From Trametopsis cervina (taxonomy: Eukaryota > Basidiomycota > Agaricomycetes > Polyporales > Irpicaceae): DNA of 64,000 nucleotides. The position numbers were made by a program, and so were the translations under genes. The stretch covers positions 574,805 to 638,804 of the forward strand of contig MU278354.1 in the NCBI GenBank assembly GCA_022385755.1, written 5' to 3'. Of this stretch, positions 43,001-54,042 are shown piece after piece. The notes under the pieces were generated by a model. The model ran no database searches. It was not told where the DNA came from and worked only from the letters and a program-made list of their open reading frames with translations. The first letter of the stretch is position 1; each line of letters starts with the position of its first letter.

Positions 43001-46000
43001 CAGGAGGTAAGCAACTGAAGCAGTCGAACATACAACGTTGTATATTGACCCTCATTCAGACAGAGCTCCTGGATCGATACACCGAAGACGCAGCTGCGAC
43101 CGTCCTCCCCGCCGCAAATGTTGACCCTTCGGTGATCGGAATCCGCGAAGCCGCGTTCACCTGGAGCAGCGACAACGACGGTACCCTGACACCCGGCAAG
43201 AACCAGCGCAACTTTGCGCTCAGGATCGCCGATGAAGTCACGTTCAAGCGCGGCAGTATCAACCTGATTGTTGGTCCCACCGGTTCTGGCAAGACGTCGA
43301 TGTTGATGGCTCTGCTTGGTGAGTCGCGCTGGTTTGGACACGGTGGATTGGATACTGATATTTTGGATGTAAAGGCGAGATGCATTATGTTCCTAACGGT
43401 CCTGAGTCGTATGTGCAACTTCCGCGTGCTGGAGGTGTAGCGTATGCCGCGCAAGAGTCGTGGGTCCAGAACGAGACCATCCGCGTACGTGAATTTTCAA
43501 TACTCGTTTCAAACTCTGCCTGACTCTCGATGTGTAGGACAACATCCTCTTCGGTGCTCCCTACGACGAGGAGAGGTACAACAAGGTCATTGACCAGTGT
43601 GGTCTCAAGCGCGACCTCACGCTGTTCGATGCTGGCGACAAAACCGAGGTTGGTGAGAAGGGTCTGACGTTGAGGTAAGCGTCATTCTCTTAAACCGTCA
43701 CTCTTTATTCAAGCATGCTATCTTGTGTGAAGTGGAGGTCAAAAGGTGAGATCAATTGTAGTGTTGTGCACAAGGGTTGGCGCTAACCTCTTTTTTTCAG
43801 GCCAGAATCACACTTGCCCGTGCTGTCTACTCATCTGCAGAAATTCTCCTTCTCGACGATGTAGGTCTGGTCCGACCATCATTATGAGCTTCGACTAACT
43901 CTTGCTCTCTGCAAAGGTTCTGGCTGCGCTTGACGTACACACCTCGAAGTGGATCGTCGAGAAGTGCTTCAAGGGTGACCTGATCAAAGGACGTACGGTT
44001 TTACTGGTGGTAAGTAGTAGCCAAAACAAAGCCCAATTGACTCTGACATTGCCGTTATTTTCAGACCCACAATGTCTACATCGCAAGGCCTATCGCAGAC
44101 TACGTCGTCTCTCTCGGAACAGATGGACGGATTGCCTCTCAGGGTACTCTGTCCAAGGCCCTGTCGAATGACAAGGCGCTAGCAAAGGAAATTGAAAAGG
44201 AAGCTAAGGAGGCTGACAAGGCAGAACACACTATCGACGACACAGTCGTTGAGCCTGAAGCAGCCCCGAAGTCCGATGGCAAGCTCATCCTGGACGAGGA
44301 GATTTCTGAAGGTCACGTCGGTTGGCCTGCGTGTAAGTCGTCTCGCACATTACTCTGTTCTCGCTATGTACTAATAGCTTGAACAGTGAAGTTGTACTTC
44401 CTCAGTCTGGGAGGCGACTCTCCGATCATCTTCTGGTCTCTGTTCCTCGGAAACATGTTCATGACCAGACTCCTCCAGTCCGCACAGTTCTGGTACCTCG
44501 GATACTGGGCGGAACAATATGAAACTCATGATCCCTCTGAGGTCAACCCTGTCTAGTAAGCAATCCTGTCCTCCATATCTTCTCCGAAATAGCTGACATA
44601 ACATATATTGCGCAGCTACCTCAGTATCTACTCTGCCATCACCCTTGTTGACGTTGGTTTCTTCGTGGCCGGATTTGTCATTTTCGTCTACGGCTGTCTG
44701 CGCGCGTCGAAGGTCCTTCATCGCGATCTCGTGAAGTCCGTCCTCGGTACCACCCTGCGGTACGTCCCTCTACAAGAGTTAGTATCTATCTCGACTCACT
44801 GCTGTATTTCAGATGGCTCGACAAGACCCCTACGTCCCGTATCATCACCCGTTGCACCCAGGACATACAAGCAGGTACAGACATTGCATAACCAGGGTAG
44901 AATATCTTACTAACCGCTGGCTGCAGTTGACGGACCTGTCTCAGAATACTTGGGCTGGCTCATAGATATGACGATGGGCATGATCATCAAGTTCATCGCC
45001 GTCATTGTGATCTCCCCCATCTTCATGATCCCCGGTGTCTTGATCTCCCTTCTGGGAGCCTGGTGCGGCCAAGTATACATCAAGGCTCAGCTCTCTGTCA
45101 AGCGAGAAATGAGCAACGCTCGCGCTCCTGTTCTCGGTCACTTCGGAGCTGCCGTCGCTGGTCTCACTTCTATCCGAGCCTATGGGGCCGAGGAGGCCTT
45201 CAAGGCTGAATCGCACAAGCGTATCGATAAGTTCAGCCGGGCAGCACGTTCTTTCTATAACCTCAACAGGTACTGATTTCTTTCATGCTGCCGCGACCCT
45301 CAGATACTAACGAGCTACCGCAGATGGGTGTGCATCCGTATCGAGGCACTGGCTGGTCTTTTTGCTGCTGGCTTGGCTACTTATCTCGTCTACGGCGGTA
45401 AAGTTAGCGCATCCAACACCGGGTTTGCCCTCACGATGGCTGGTCAGTCCTTGACAGTTTGTTTGAGGTTCAGATACTCACCCCCCAATAGTCGGTTTCA
45501 GTGGTATGATCCTCTGGTGGGTCCGACTTTTGAACGAGTTCGAGGTCGCAGGTAAGCATCACAGCCCGTCACGTTTGAATCTCCAGTTACTGACAAACCT
45601 ACACAGGCAACAGTCTGGAGCGTATTCAGCAATACATGGTTATCGAGCAAGAACCAAAATCCACTGATGCGGGTGTTCCTCCGGCGTACTGGCCTGCGAG
45701 CGGTGAGCTCGTTGTTGAGAACCTGTCTGCGAAATACTCTCAGGTACGGCATCACACATTTAATCAACTGCTTGGTGTTGACATGGGTCTTCCAGGATGG
45801 GCCGAAAGTCTTGCATGATATCTCGTTCAAGGTCGGTTCTGGAGAGCGCGTTGGTATTGGTGAGTGTGCTCCTTCTCTCCCAGTGAATCTCTCATGTTAA
45901 TACTCTTCCAGTTGGTCGTACTGGAAGTGGGAAGAGCTCCTTGACGCTTGCTCTCTTGCGTTGCATTATAACCGAAGGCACAGTAACATACGACGGACTC

Positions 46001-46794
46001 ATAACAGACAACGTGAACTTGGACGCCTTACGTTCAAACATCACAATCATACCGCAAGCAGTAAGTGCCACGACCCTTGACAATACCTCCTCTGACCCCC
46101 TTCTTCAGCCCGAGCTCCTGAGTGGCACTCTCAGACAGAATCTGGACCCCTTCAGCCAGCATGACGATGCCGTTCTCAACGATGCACTTCGGGCTGCAGG
46201 CTTGTTCTCGCTTCAGTCTGATGACGACGAAGGTCGCGTCACGCTCGACAGCCAGATCTCAAGCGGTGGAGGCAATCTGTCAGTCGGCCAGCGCCAGATT
46301 CTGGCATTGGCAAGAGCGATTGTCCGACAGAGCAAGCTCTTGATCTTGGATGAAGGTAAGCTGCGTATGTCAGAGACTTTGGGATGCATAGTTGACATGC
46401 GTTTCGCCAGCTACATCTGCTATTGATTATGAGACCGACACTGTGATCCAAAACTCACTCAGACAACAACTGGGCAAAGATGTCACGCTTCTTACTGTTG
46501 CGCATCGTCTCCAGACAATCATGGATGCTGACAAGATCGTGAGTCTCCAAACGTTCACCCACTGTACTTGCGCTAATTCCAACTCCGTATCCAGATGGTC
46601 CTTGATGCTGGCCGAATCGTAAGTCTTTGATTGCTCATTGATGTCATTATATGAAACTCACGATGAATGCACAGGTTGAATACGATAAGCCCAGCGAGCT
46701 ACTGAAGATAAAAACTGGCAAGCTGAAGGCTTTGGTGGACGAGAGTGGCGAAAAGGACCATCTATATGCGATGGCGAACGGTACAGCCGCCTAA
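40021..46794 (+). CDS. ABCC-family (MRP-type) transporter
   Basis: About 25 exons encode a full ABC transporter with an extra N-terminal membrane domain. TMD0-like helices include ELAFPVYASVLSIVILLLQV, LLRLFSSAALLGLSVFTVV, FGLLGVYVSSIVILSV and LLTLIGVLIPLLVP. TMD1 follows (41.1-42.8 kb). NBD1 has Walker A GPTGSGKT (43273-43296), LTL..GGQKARITLARAVYS and ILLLDDV..LAALDVHTS. TMD2 runs about 44.4-45.5 kb (ELGxxY-type coupling region SARAPVLGHFGAAVAGLTSI RAYGAEEAF read as NARAP in the sequence). NBD2 has Walker A GRTGSGKS (near 45914), signature LSVGQRQILALARAIVRQSK, LLILDE and ATSAIDYETD, and H-loop TVAHR. NBD1 and NBD2 with this asymmetry are typical of ABCC pumps for conjugates and drugs on vacuolar or plasma membranes. 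The end is MANGTAA*. Some exons of TMD1 are split by very short introns and were not individually fixed. Confidence 0.9.
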
Positions 46795-47127
46795 GCGATT
46801 GTCCGATATTTTGTTCTAGACGTGGCACGATATTTGTATCTTAGATGTCAGTAATCTTCGCAGGACTTTTGATCAACGAGCGAAGTTGCATGAAATATAT
46901 TCCGCTGTCTCACACTCTTCGAAGAGTAGATATCTGGCATTGACCTCGCAGGGAAACACACGAATCTGCTGCAATTTACACAAGAAAACACTTTACGGTA
47001 TATTAGAAAGTATATAAAATGCGGATGTACAGGATGACAACAGATATCTCAAAACAAAGGAGCCATATATAGACTCCAGCCAAGGGGGAGCACAAGATCG
47101 CGAGGTAGATTCTTGCATCTACATCCA
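46795..47127. other. Intergenic, convergent 3' ends
   Basis: These 333 bp separate the ABC transporter stop codon and the RNA-binding protein stop codon. The sequence is AT-richer with tatattag/tatataaaat stretches, consistent with 3' untranslated regions. Nothing else is seen. Confidence 0.5.
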
Positions 47128-49130
47128 CTACAGTCTTCTGTAGCCAGGGTCGCCATCCCTAGTACGAGGTGGCGGATAGTCTCTGGCACTCGATGCGGCC
47201 CGGGCAGGAGGGTCCCTAGTGTAGCCACCGCCACCATAGCCTGCAGAACTTCCGTTGTACGGGTGGCCGCCAGATGGGTAAGCAGAATCGTAAGCGGCAG
47301 AGCGAGGAGGAGGGCTTTGCGACCGACGTCTGCATGTTCTGTTAATACTGAGTTGACTGGTAGTATATGAGTACTCACCGATACCTTGGAGGCGCCTCGG
47401 AGCTGCCGGCGCGGGGGTAGTCGGAGTACCGCGATCGAGGAGGTGACGGCGGTCTGCCTCGGTAATCGGAAGGAGGGGGGTAGTCACTAAACCGGTAAGG
47501 GGTTCAGGACCATCGCTAAGAATGAGTTCATCGAAACCCTTACCGTGGAGGGGGTCTTTCATAATCATCCCTTGGGGGAGGGCTCCTCGCACGGGCAGGA
47601 GGAGGGTAAGGCGCGTACCTATCTCCCGGCGGGGCTCTTCTATCGTAGTAGTCGCGAGGTGGCGCAGCAGGATAACGAGAGTACCCAGCAGCATCGGGCT
47701 CAGGAGGATGATAGGCAGCGCGAGAGTCATAAGGGGGTGCCAAGGGCGGTCTACTTCTGTAGTCATCTAGATCACGAGCAGCAGGTCGGACAGCAGGAGC
47801 ATAATCTCGGTAGTCTCGAGGAGGGGAAGGAGGTCGCCTATAGTCACGTCCCGACAGTGATGGTGGAAAGTCGATTGCGTAGCGAGGATCTCTAGGGTAA
47901 CGCAGATAATCATACGGGGGGTAGTCCCTTGGTGGGTAATCCCTAGGTGATTGAATACGGTCAATCAAAGGGGCGGCGCTACGACGAGCATCGCTGCTGG
48001 CATGATGTCAGTAATTTCTCGGTTCATTGTGTAATGTCACCCACCCATTGACTGAAGAATTTGGGCACTCGCTATCATCGTGGTTTCAGCTGAGAGTGCT
48101 GTGCAATGAGTACAAACCTACCGTGCCCAATGCCCCACTTGTCCGCACTTGAAACAGGCGCCTGGATCGTTGCTGTACTTCGCGGTTCTGCCACCACCGT
48201 GCGAGAGTTCGACTCGTATTTTGTTGCCCATGAAAAAACCTTCATGGTACTTTGCAACGCTTTCTTCAGCAGCTTCCCTGCTGTCAAATTCCTGTGTACG
48301 GGTAAACAGCCGACCCAGTCGCTGGGTGTGATGGTACGTACCACAAAGCCATATCCAACTCTGATAAACACAGTTCAGATGATGCGCGAATGGCTTAGAA
48401 TGAACACACTCACTTCAATTCTATGTTCACTATTGTTCCTAGCTTACCAAAACAACCCTCCAAGTCCTCCTTGCGAGTGTGTTCAGGGAGACCACCGATG
48501 TAAACTTTGTTGGGCTATATAAAGCAGTAAATGAACACCAGGTTCTCAGAGAAAAGACGCTAATGAGACGCAAGATGCAGGCGCGAGAAAGCAAGGAGAC
48601 AAAGAGCGCAAAGAGTCCTGGGAACCCATAGGCGACAGCAAGAACACCCAGTACTGGCGGAAAGATAGACCCGCTCGCCTAGACTTGGTAGCTGCTTTCC
48701 ACCATCGCCAGCGAGAGACCGTTTGCCACGAAATATTGGGCCACCTTCGCACTCGGAAAAAGAAAGGCCGAGCAAGTAAAAAGATGAAGACAGGTAGGAG
48801 AGCATCGCGCGTGTGCCAGCTCACGGATAGAAACACAGGGGTTATGACGGACGCAGCTAAAGTTAGACTGACAAGCACCTTGATCTGTTTCTCGCCTCGT
48901 TGAGAAGAGTCTTGTTTAGAGCCTGCGTTCGAAGCAGCATCGGGTGCCGCAGACCCATTACGTGAATAGTCGGCGCCGTTTCCAGCAGGTCGAGCACTAG
49001 CGTCATCGGTGTGAGGTTCGCCGTTAGCTTCTGTTTTGACGAGAGTAGTATCAGCCTTTTTCTCTGACGCAGTCCATTTTTCTTGAGCTGGCGCGGAGCT
49101 ACTGTCCAGGGCGGCGGGAGGGGCAGCCAT
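47128..49130 (-). CDS. RRM plus CCHC zinc-knuckle RNA-binding protein (SR-like)
   Basis: The first exon from MAAPPAALDSSSAPAQEKWT to QRGEKQIK is Ala/Ser/acidic. After an unusually long first intron (about 355 nt) the RRM reads PNKVYIGGLPEHTRKEDLEG (RNP2), CFGKLGTIVNIELK, VGYGFV plus EFDSREAAEESVAKY (RNP1) and NKIRVELSHGG. A CCHC knuckle follows, CFKCGQVGHWAREC (Cx2Cx4Hx4C). The rest is a long low-complexity region rich in Arg, Asp, Tyr and Pro (RDYPPRDYPPYDYLRYPRDP, RPPSPPRSRYSDYP, RRSQSPPPRS) and ends DGDPGYRRL*. RRM followed by a zinc knuckle recalls SRSF7-type splicing factors, though the tail is RDY/P-rich rather than RS-rich. RSxSPPP sites could be SRPK substrates. It would act in pre-mRNA splicing or export. 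Confidence 0.82.
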
Positions 49131-49425
49131 AACGAAGGGAGCGCAGGTGAAAGGGTGGTGCGTTGGACGCGCTCAGACGAACGCGCACAAATTTGCCCTC
49201 GGCCACATCCGCAGCTCCGCTTGAATATTGTAAGATTGATCTCCGAGCTCCCAATCTCAAGATTTGACCAAGATCATTGCACCCGGTTGAATACAGACCA
49301 AATTTATTGGACGCTGAAAGTACACCAGTGACATCCTTTCCTTTCGTCTTACTGGTCCGGTTAGGACTCTGTAGAACTATTCTCAGCGTAGCTGGAACAA
49401 TAGATACCTACTTCCTCTCTTATTG
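49131..49425. promoter_or_regulatory. Shared promoter, RRM protein / DHR1
   Basis: This 295-bp divergent interval separates two RNA-processing genes. No specific element is assigned. Confidence 0.45.
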
Positions 49426-52400
49426 ATGAACCGTCCACCTCGCCCAAGTTATAATGCAAAGGCTCGCCAATCAACAGCAGGGTCGCGCAAGAAAGGGAAG
49501 CGCAAGACAAAGCCCAGTGGCCCCGTAGACCATGACTACGATCCAAATGCAGAGGTTGTGGCACAGAAGTCGGAGGAACAGAAAGAACTAGACAGGCGAG
49601 AGCGCCTGAAGCAAGAGGTTCGTCTGCGGAGCCGTGTATTGCTGCTTTTGCTTACAGAAGACTTTTGTGTCTAGCTCTTAGCTCAGTCAGAATCGAAGTT
49701 CAATAGTAAGAAGAAGAAGCGACTGGATAAATATATTGTACGTCTACACTCAACTCGGAATGTCCAGAGCTCACCTGTCTTGCGTTATATAGGAGAAGAA
49801 GTTGAAGCAGGAAGAGCGTGTTGTCCTGTTTGAAAAGCTATCGTGCGTCAATGGCCCTTATCATCTCGTTGCTTAAGCTTACCGGTTCTCAAGCAAGAGT
49901 CAAGCTCAGCTGGATACTGCACTTCATTTGCAGTCCTCATCCACACTCGGTACAGGAAGAGTAACCACCCATCAAGAACGTTTGGAACGAGAGGAACACC
50001 ATGCAACAAACCGTCTGATCGACGTGAGTCACGGAAAGGGAAACAAGAAGCGCAAACGTTCCAAGGCAACGTATAGCGGTGCTGTATCAGAAGACAGTGG
50101 AAGCGAACATTCGGATTTCGAAGTCGGATCCAGTCACGCGAAAGTTGAACCTAACTCTGGTCTGACAAGAGAGACGGCTGTTGTAGTGGTCGACACCGGG
50201 TTCTCTACATCATACAGTCAACCAGATGACGTCCCTGCGCCCTCACACGTTGGGAGTGCATTACGGAAGAACGCCGACGGTTCTGTGGCCACCCCTCGCG
50301 TTGTGAAGAACAAGAAGAAGTCTCATACAGTACGTCGAAACTATACTCACACAGAGCACCACTGACTTTTGCTCGTGCAGGTATTCTCTTCTTGGAAACA
50401 ACCCAACAACATGGTTGTCCGTGCCGAAGAGTCTGATTATTCGTTCGATAGTTCCGATTCAGCTTACGATACAGACGAGGACGAAAACGAAGGCGAGGAT
50501 GCCGACGACACTGACAGCGAGGCAGGGGACTCTGATGATGCGGAAAGCTCAGGTCACAACGCTGACGACGCGCCGGACGATCCTCCACCCGTAGAAGCAT
50601 CACCACCGAAACGCAAGAAATTAGGTTTCAAGGAGTGGGCCATGGGGCAACTGAGCGAGACCAAGTCCTATATGGCACCAATATCTTCGGCTACCCAACT
50701 CGAAGAACCGCAGGATCAATCCCCCTCACACCCACCACCCAAAAAGCGAAAAGTTGACCACACCCCAACAGGACCGATGCGCGGCCCACTGGGCAAAGAT
50801 ATTACTCTCCCTGCTACTGCCCTAGCCAAACATCTACAAGATACCGCGAAGGCAGAAGGCGTCTCTCGACGGAAAGTTGTCTCGGTGACCCGTCCCCCAG
50901 AAGTCGAGGAAGCAAGACTGCTTCTCCCGATTGTAGCGGAAGAACAGCCGATTATGGAAGCTATCCTGCTCAACCCTGTTGTGGTCATTTGTGGTGAGAC
51001 TGGTAGCGGCAAAACCACTCAGGTTCCTCAGTTCTTGTACGAGGCTGGCTTCGGTTCGCCAGGAAGCGGTATGCTTTTCACACTCCTCAAATTGACGTGT
51101 TTTTGACATCCAGAGAATTTTAGATAATCCTGGCATGATTGGCGTAACCCAGCCCCGTCGAGTTGCTGCCATGTCCATGGCATCTCGAGTTGCACATGAA
51201 CTGTCGCTCACTTCCTCCAAGGTGTCATACCAGATCCGTTACGACGCCACCGTCTCGTCAGATACGTCAATCAAGTTTATGACCGACGGAGTGTTGCTGC
51301 GAGAACTAGCGACGGACTTTCTCCTCACCAAATACTCGGTCATTATTATCGACGAAGCTCACGAGCGAAGCATGAATACCGACATCCTCATTGGAGTATT
51401 GAGTCGAGTCATCAAACTACGAGAAGAGCTATGGACGGAGAAGAAAGAAGGAGCCAAGGTAGAGCCATCCACTCCACATACCGTAATCTTCGCCTAACAG
51501 GCCCATTGTAGCCTCTTCGCCTCATCATAATGTCCGCCACTCTACGTGTTACCGACTTTGCTGAGAACACAACTCTGTTCCCTTCACCGCCACCTATAAT
51601 CAACGTCTCCGCACGACAACATCCCGTGACTGTTCACTTCAGCCGCCGCACCAGCCCTGATTATGTCAAGGAGGCTATCAAGAAAGCCAGCAAGATACAC
51701 TCCCGTCTCCCTCCTGGAGGCATTCTGATTTTCCTGACCGGTCAGAACGAGATCAATAGTGTATGCAAGAAGTTAGAGGCCAAATATGGCGCAAAGACAC
51801 TGAAAGACAAGCGTAAGAAGAGGCAGGCAGCCTCTGATCCTGCCGTCGATGATGCAGCACAGGGAGCCAAAGTCGTTCCCGCACATGCGGACGTTGAAGC
51901 GGAGGACATGGACCTTGGCGAGGAACGAATCGATTTGGCACTCGATGTTGACGACGCCGATACCGGGAACATGTCGGACGAAGACGCTCTCGATAGTGAT
52001 GATGAACTGCATGAGGAGCTTGGTATAGACACGGAAGAGTCGGATGGTAACTGTCCAAGTCAATACGTTCATTCATCGACACTGACAGCCATACAGTACC
52101 GATGCATATCGTGCCTCTATACGCTCTCCTACCAAGCGAGAAACAGATGCAGGTTTTCAAACCTCCACCAGAGGGGTCTCGCCTGGTCGTGGTATCGACA
52201 AACGTCGCTGAAACGTCTCTCACTATCCCTAACATCCGATATGTGATAGATTGCGGCCGAGCTAAAGAGGTATGTAATCATCAATTCTGTATGAGCCACC
52301 TCTAGAATCGCGTTTTTGCAGAGGCAGTACAGCATAAACAACGGCATCCAGTCTTTCCAAGTGAGTTGGATATCGAAGGCGTCCGCCGCGCAACGAGCCG

Positions 52401-53736
52401 GTCGTGCTGGAAGAACAGGTCCCGGTCACTGCTATCGACTATATTCCTCGGCTCTCTACGAACACTACTTCGAGCAGTTCTCGCAGCCCGAGATCTTGCG
52501 CATGCCTATAGACGGAGTGGTGCTCCAGATGAAGAGTATGCACATCGATGCAGTCGTCAACTTCCCCTTCCCGACGGCTCCCGACCGCAAAAACTTGCGC
52601 AAGGCAGAAACTGTCCTGAAGCACCTCGGGGCACTTGCAGATGGGAAACCAGAGCAAGGCGGGCAGATCACTGACATAGGCAAAGCGATGTCGTTGTTTC
52701 CGCTGTCACCGCGATACTCGAGGATGCTGGTTAGCGGCCGCCAGCATGGCTGTCTCCCGTATGTCATCACCATTGTGTCGATTCTTTCGGTCGGGGACCC
52801 GTTCTTGCGTGAAGATGGATTGGACCCGGAAGACTCTGATGACGATATGGACGCTGAGGAAGACCTGTCGCACTTGAAGAACGAGGCTGTCAGGGCTAAA
52901 GAAGCCCGTCGCCTTCGGCGCAAGAGCTACTTCGAATCTCAAAAGGTGAGGCCCAAGATACATACATTTTCTTGTCGTCTCTGACAGCGCTACATAGCGC
53001 CATGCTGCTCTTGGCGACTCTTCCAGCGATATTTTCAGGATGTTATCTGTAGTAGGCGCTTACGAGTATGCCGGGGGCGGACATGAGTTCTGCTCGCAGC
53101 ACTTCGTCAGACCGAAGGTAAGGATCTCCGGATGCCTCCATTGAGATTTTATGTTGACACGACTATGAAGGCAATGGAAGAGATACACAAACTGCGCGCC
53201 CAAATCAGCAGTATCGTCCAAACCAACTTCCCCGGTTCTGACACAGGCTTCGTCGCAAACCTCACACCACCAAGCGCACTGCAGGTACGCCATGCTCAGT
53301 GTCCCCCACACCCTGTCCCCCACTTGACGCTAACATTTTCCAGCTCAAAGTCCTAAGACAACTCGTCGCAGCAGGATTCATCGACCAAGTCGCCGTCCGC
53401 AAAGACAAAGTATCAAAGGACGCCGCGACAGGCCAACAATACACGACCGCGCACGGCGTGGCGTACTCCGCGCTCGGCATCGACGAGGATGTGTTCATAC
53501 ACCCGTCATCCGTGCTCGCCACCTCTGAGCCCCCAGAGTTCATCGTCTACCTCGAGGTCGTTCGTACGACGAAGGTGTGGCTGAAAGGTGTGACTGTGAT
53601 TAACGCGGCGTGGTTATCTAACCTCGGGAAGTCGCTGTGTACGTTCTCGAAGCCTGTCAAGAGGCAAGACGGCAGTATGGCTGTGATACCGCACTTCGGA
53701 CCCGCGGGATGGGAGTTGCCTGCGATAGCTGCATAG
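49426..53736 (+). CDS. ECM16: DEAH-box RNA helicase Dhr1/Ecm16 (DHX37)
   Basis: A basic N-terminus ([20 protein letters not shown]) and long acidic stretches ([20 protein letters not shown]) precede the helicase. Motif I is [20 protein letters not shown] (from about 50993), Ia [25 protein letters not shown] (51351-51362) in [67 protein letters not shown] and [23 protein letters not shown]2 and OB-fold regions follow ([38 protein letters not shown]). An acidic insertion after motif IV ([20 protein letters not shown]) and the [20 protein letters not shown] segment fit Dhr1/DHX37. This helicase removes U3 snoRNA from pre-rRNA in the small-subunit processome. The end is WELPAIAA*. Introns are 50-70 nt. 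Confidence 0.9.
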
Positions 53737-54042
53737 AGTAGATCAGCTTGGCTTACTAGCAATCTTCAACTTATCATTGGGCGTATCGGTTGCGTTAAAC
53801 GCATCTACGACGTGTATCATTGCACACACAGAGTGACGAGCCAGTGCTCATAAAAATATCGCAATAGTACCAAAATACAACAATATGTACCAAATTCTAA
53901 GACAGACAGCCAAGATATCATGGTCCGAGTGCGCACACAACAACATAAAGTCCATTACTGACAACCATGCAAAGAATCACAAAACACAGTCCTAATCGAA
54001 GTGAACGAAAGCCAAGAAAGATGCACACAACATCACCACCGT
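53737..54042. other. Intergenic, convergent 3' ends
   Basis: These 306 AT-richer bp lie between the DHR1 stop and the stop of the membrane-protein gene. No feature is seen. Confidence 0.5.

Noticed and set aside
47128..47970. Tyr/Arg/Pro repeats as a collagen-like or structural protein
   Set aside because: The upstream exons give an RRM and a CCHC knuckle in the same transcript direction, so the repeats are the low-complexity tail of an RNA-binding protein.
48546..49130. Separate small membrane protein gene from a 194-codon frame
   Set aside because: Its second half (VLVSLTLAASVITPVFLSVS and on) begins exactly at a good GTGCTTG donor and is best explained as read-through into the first intron of the RRM protein gene.
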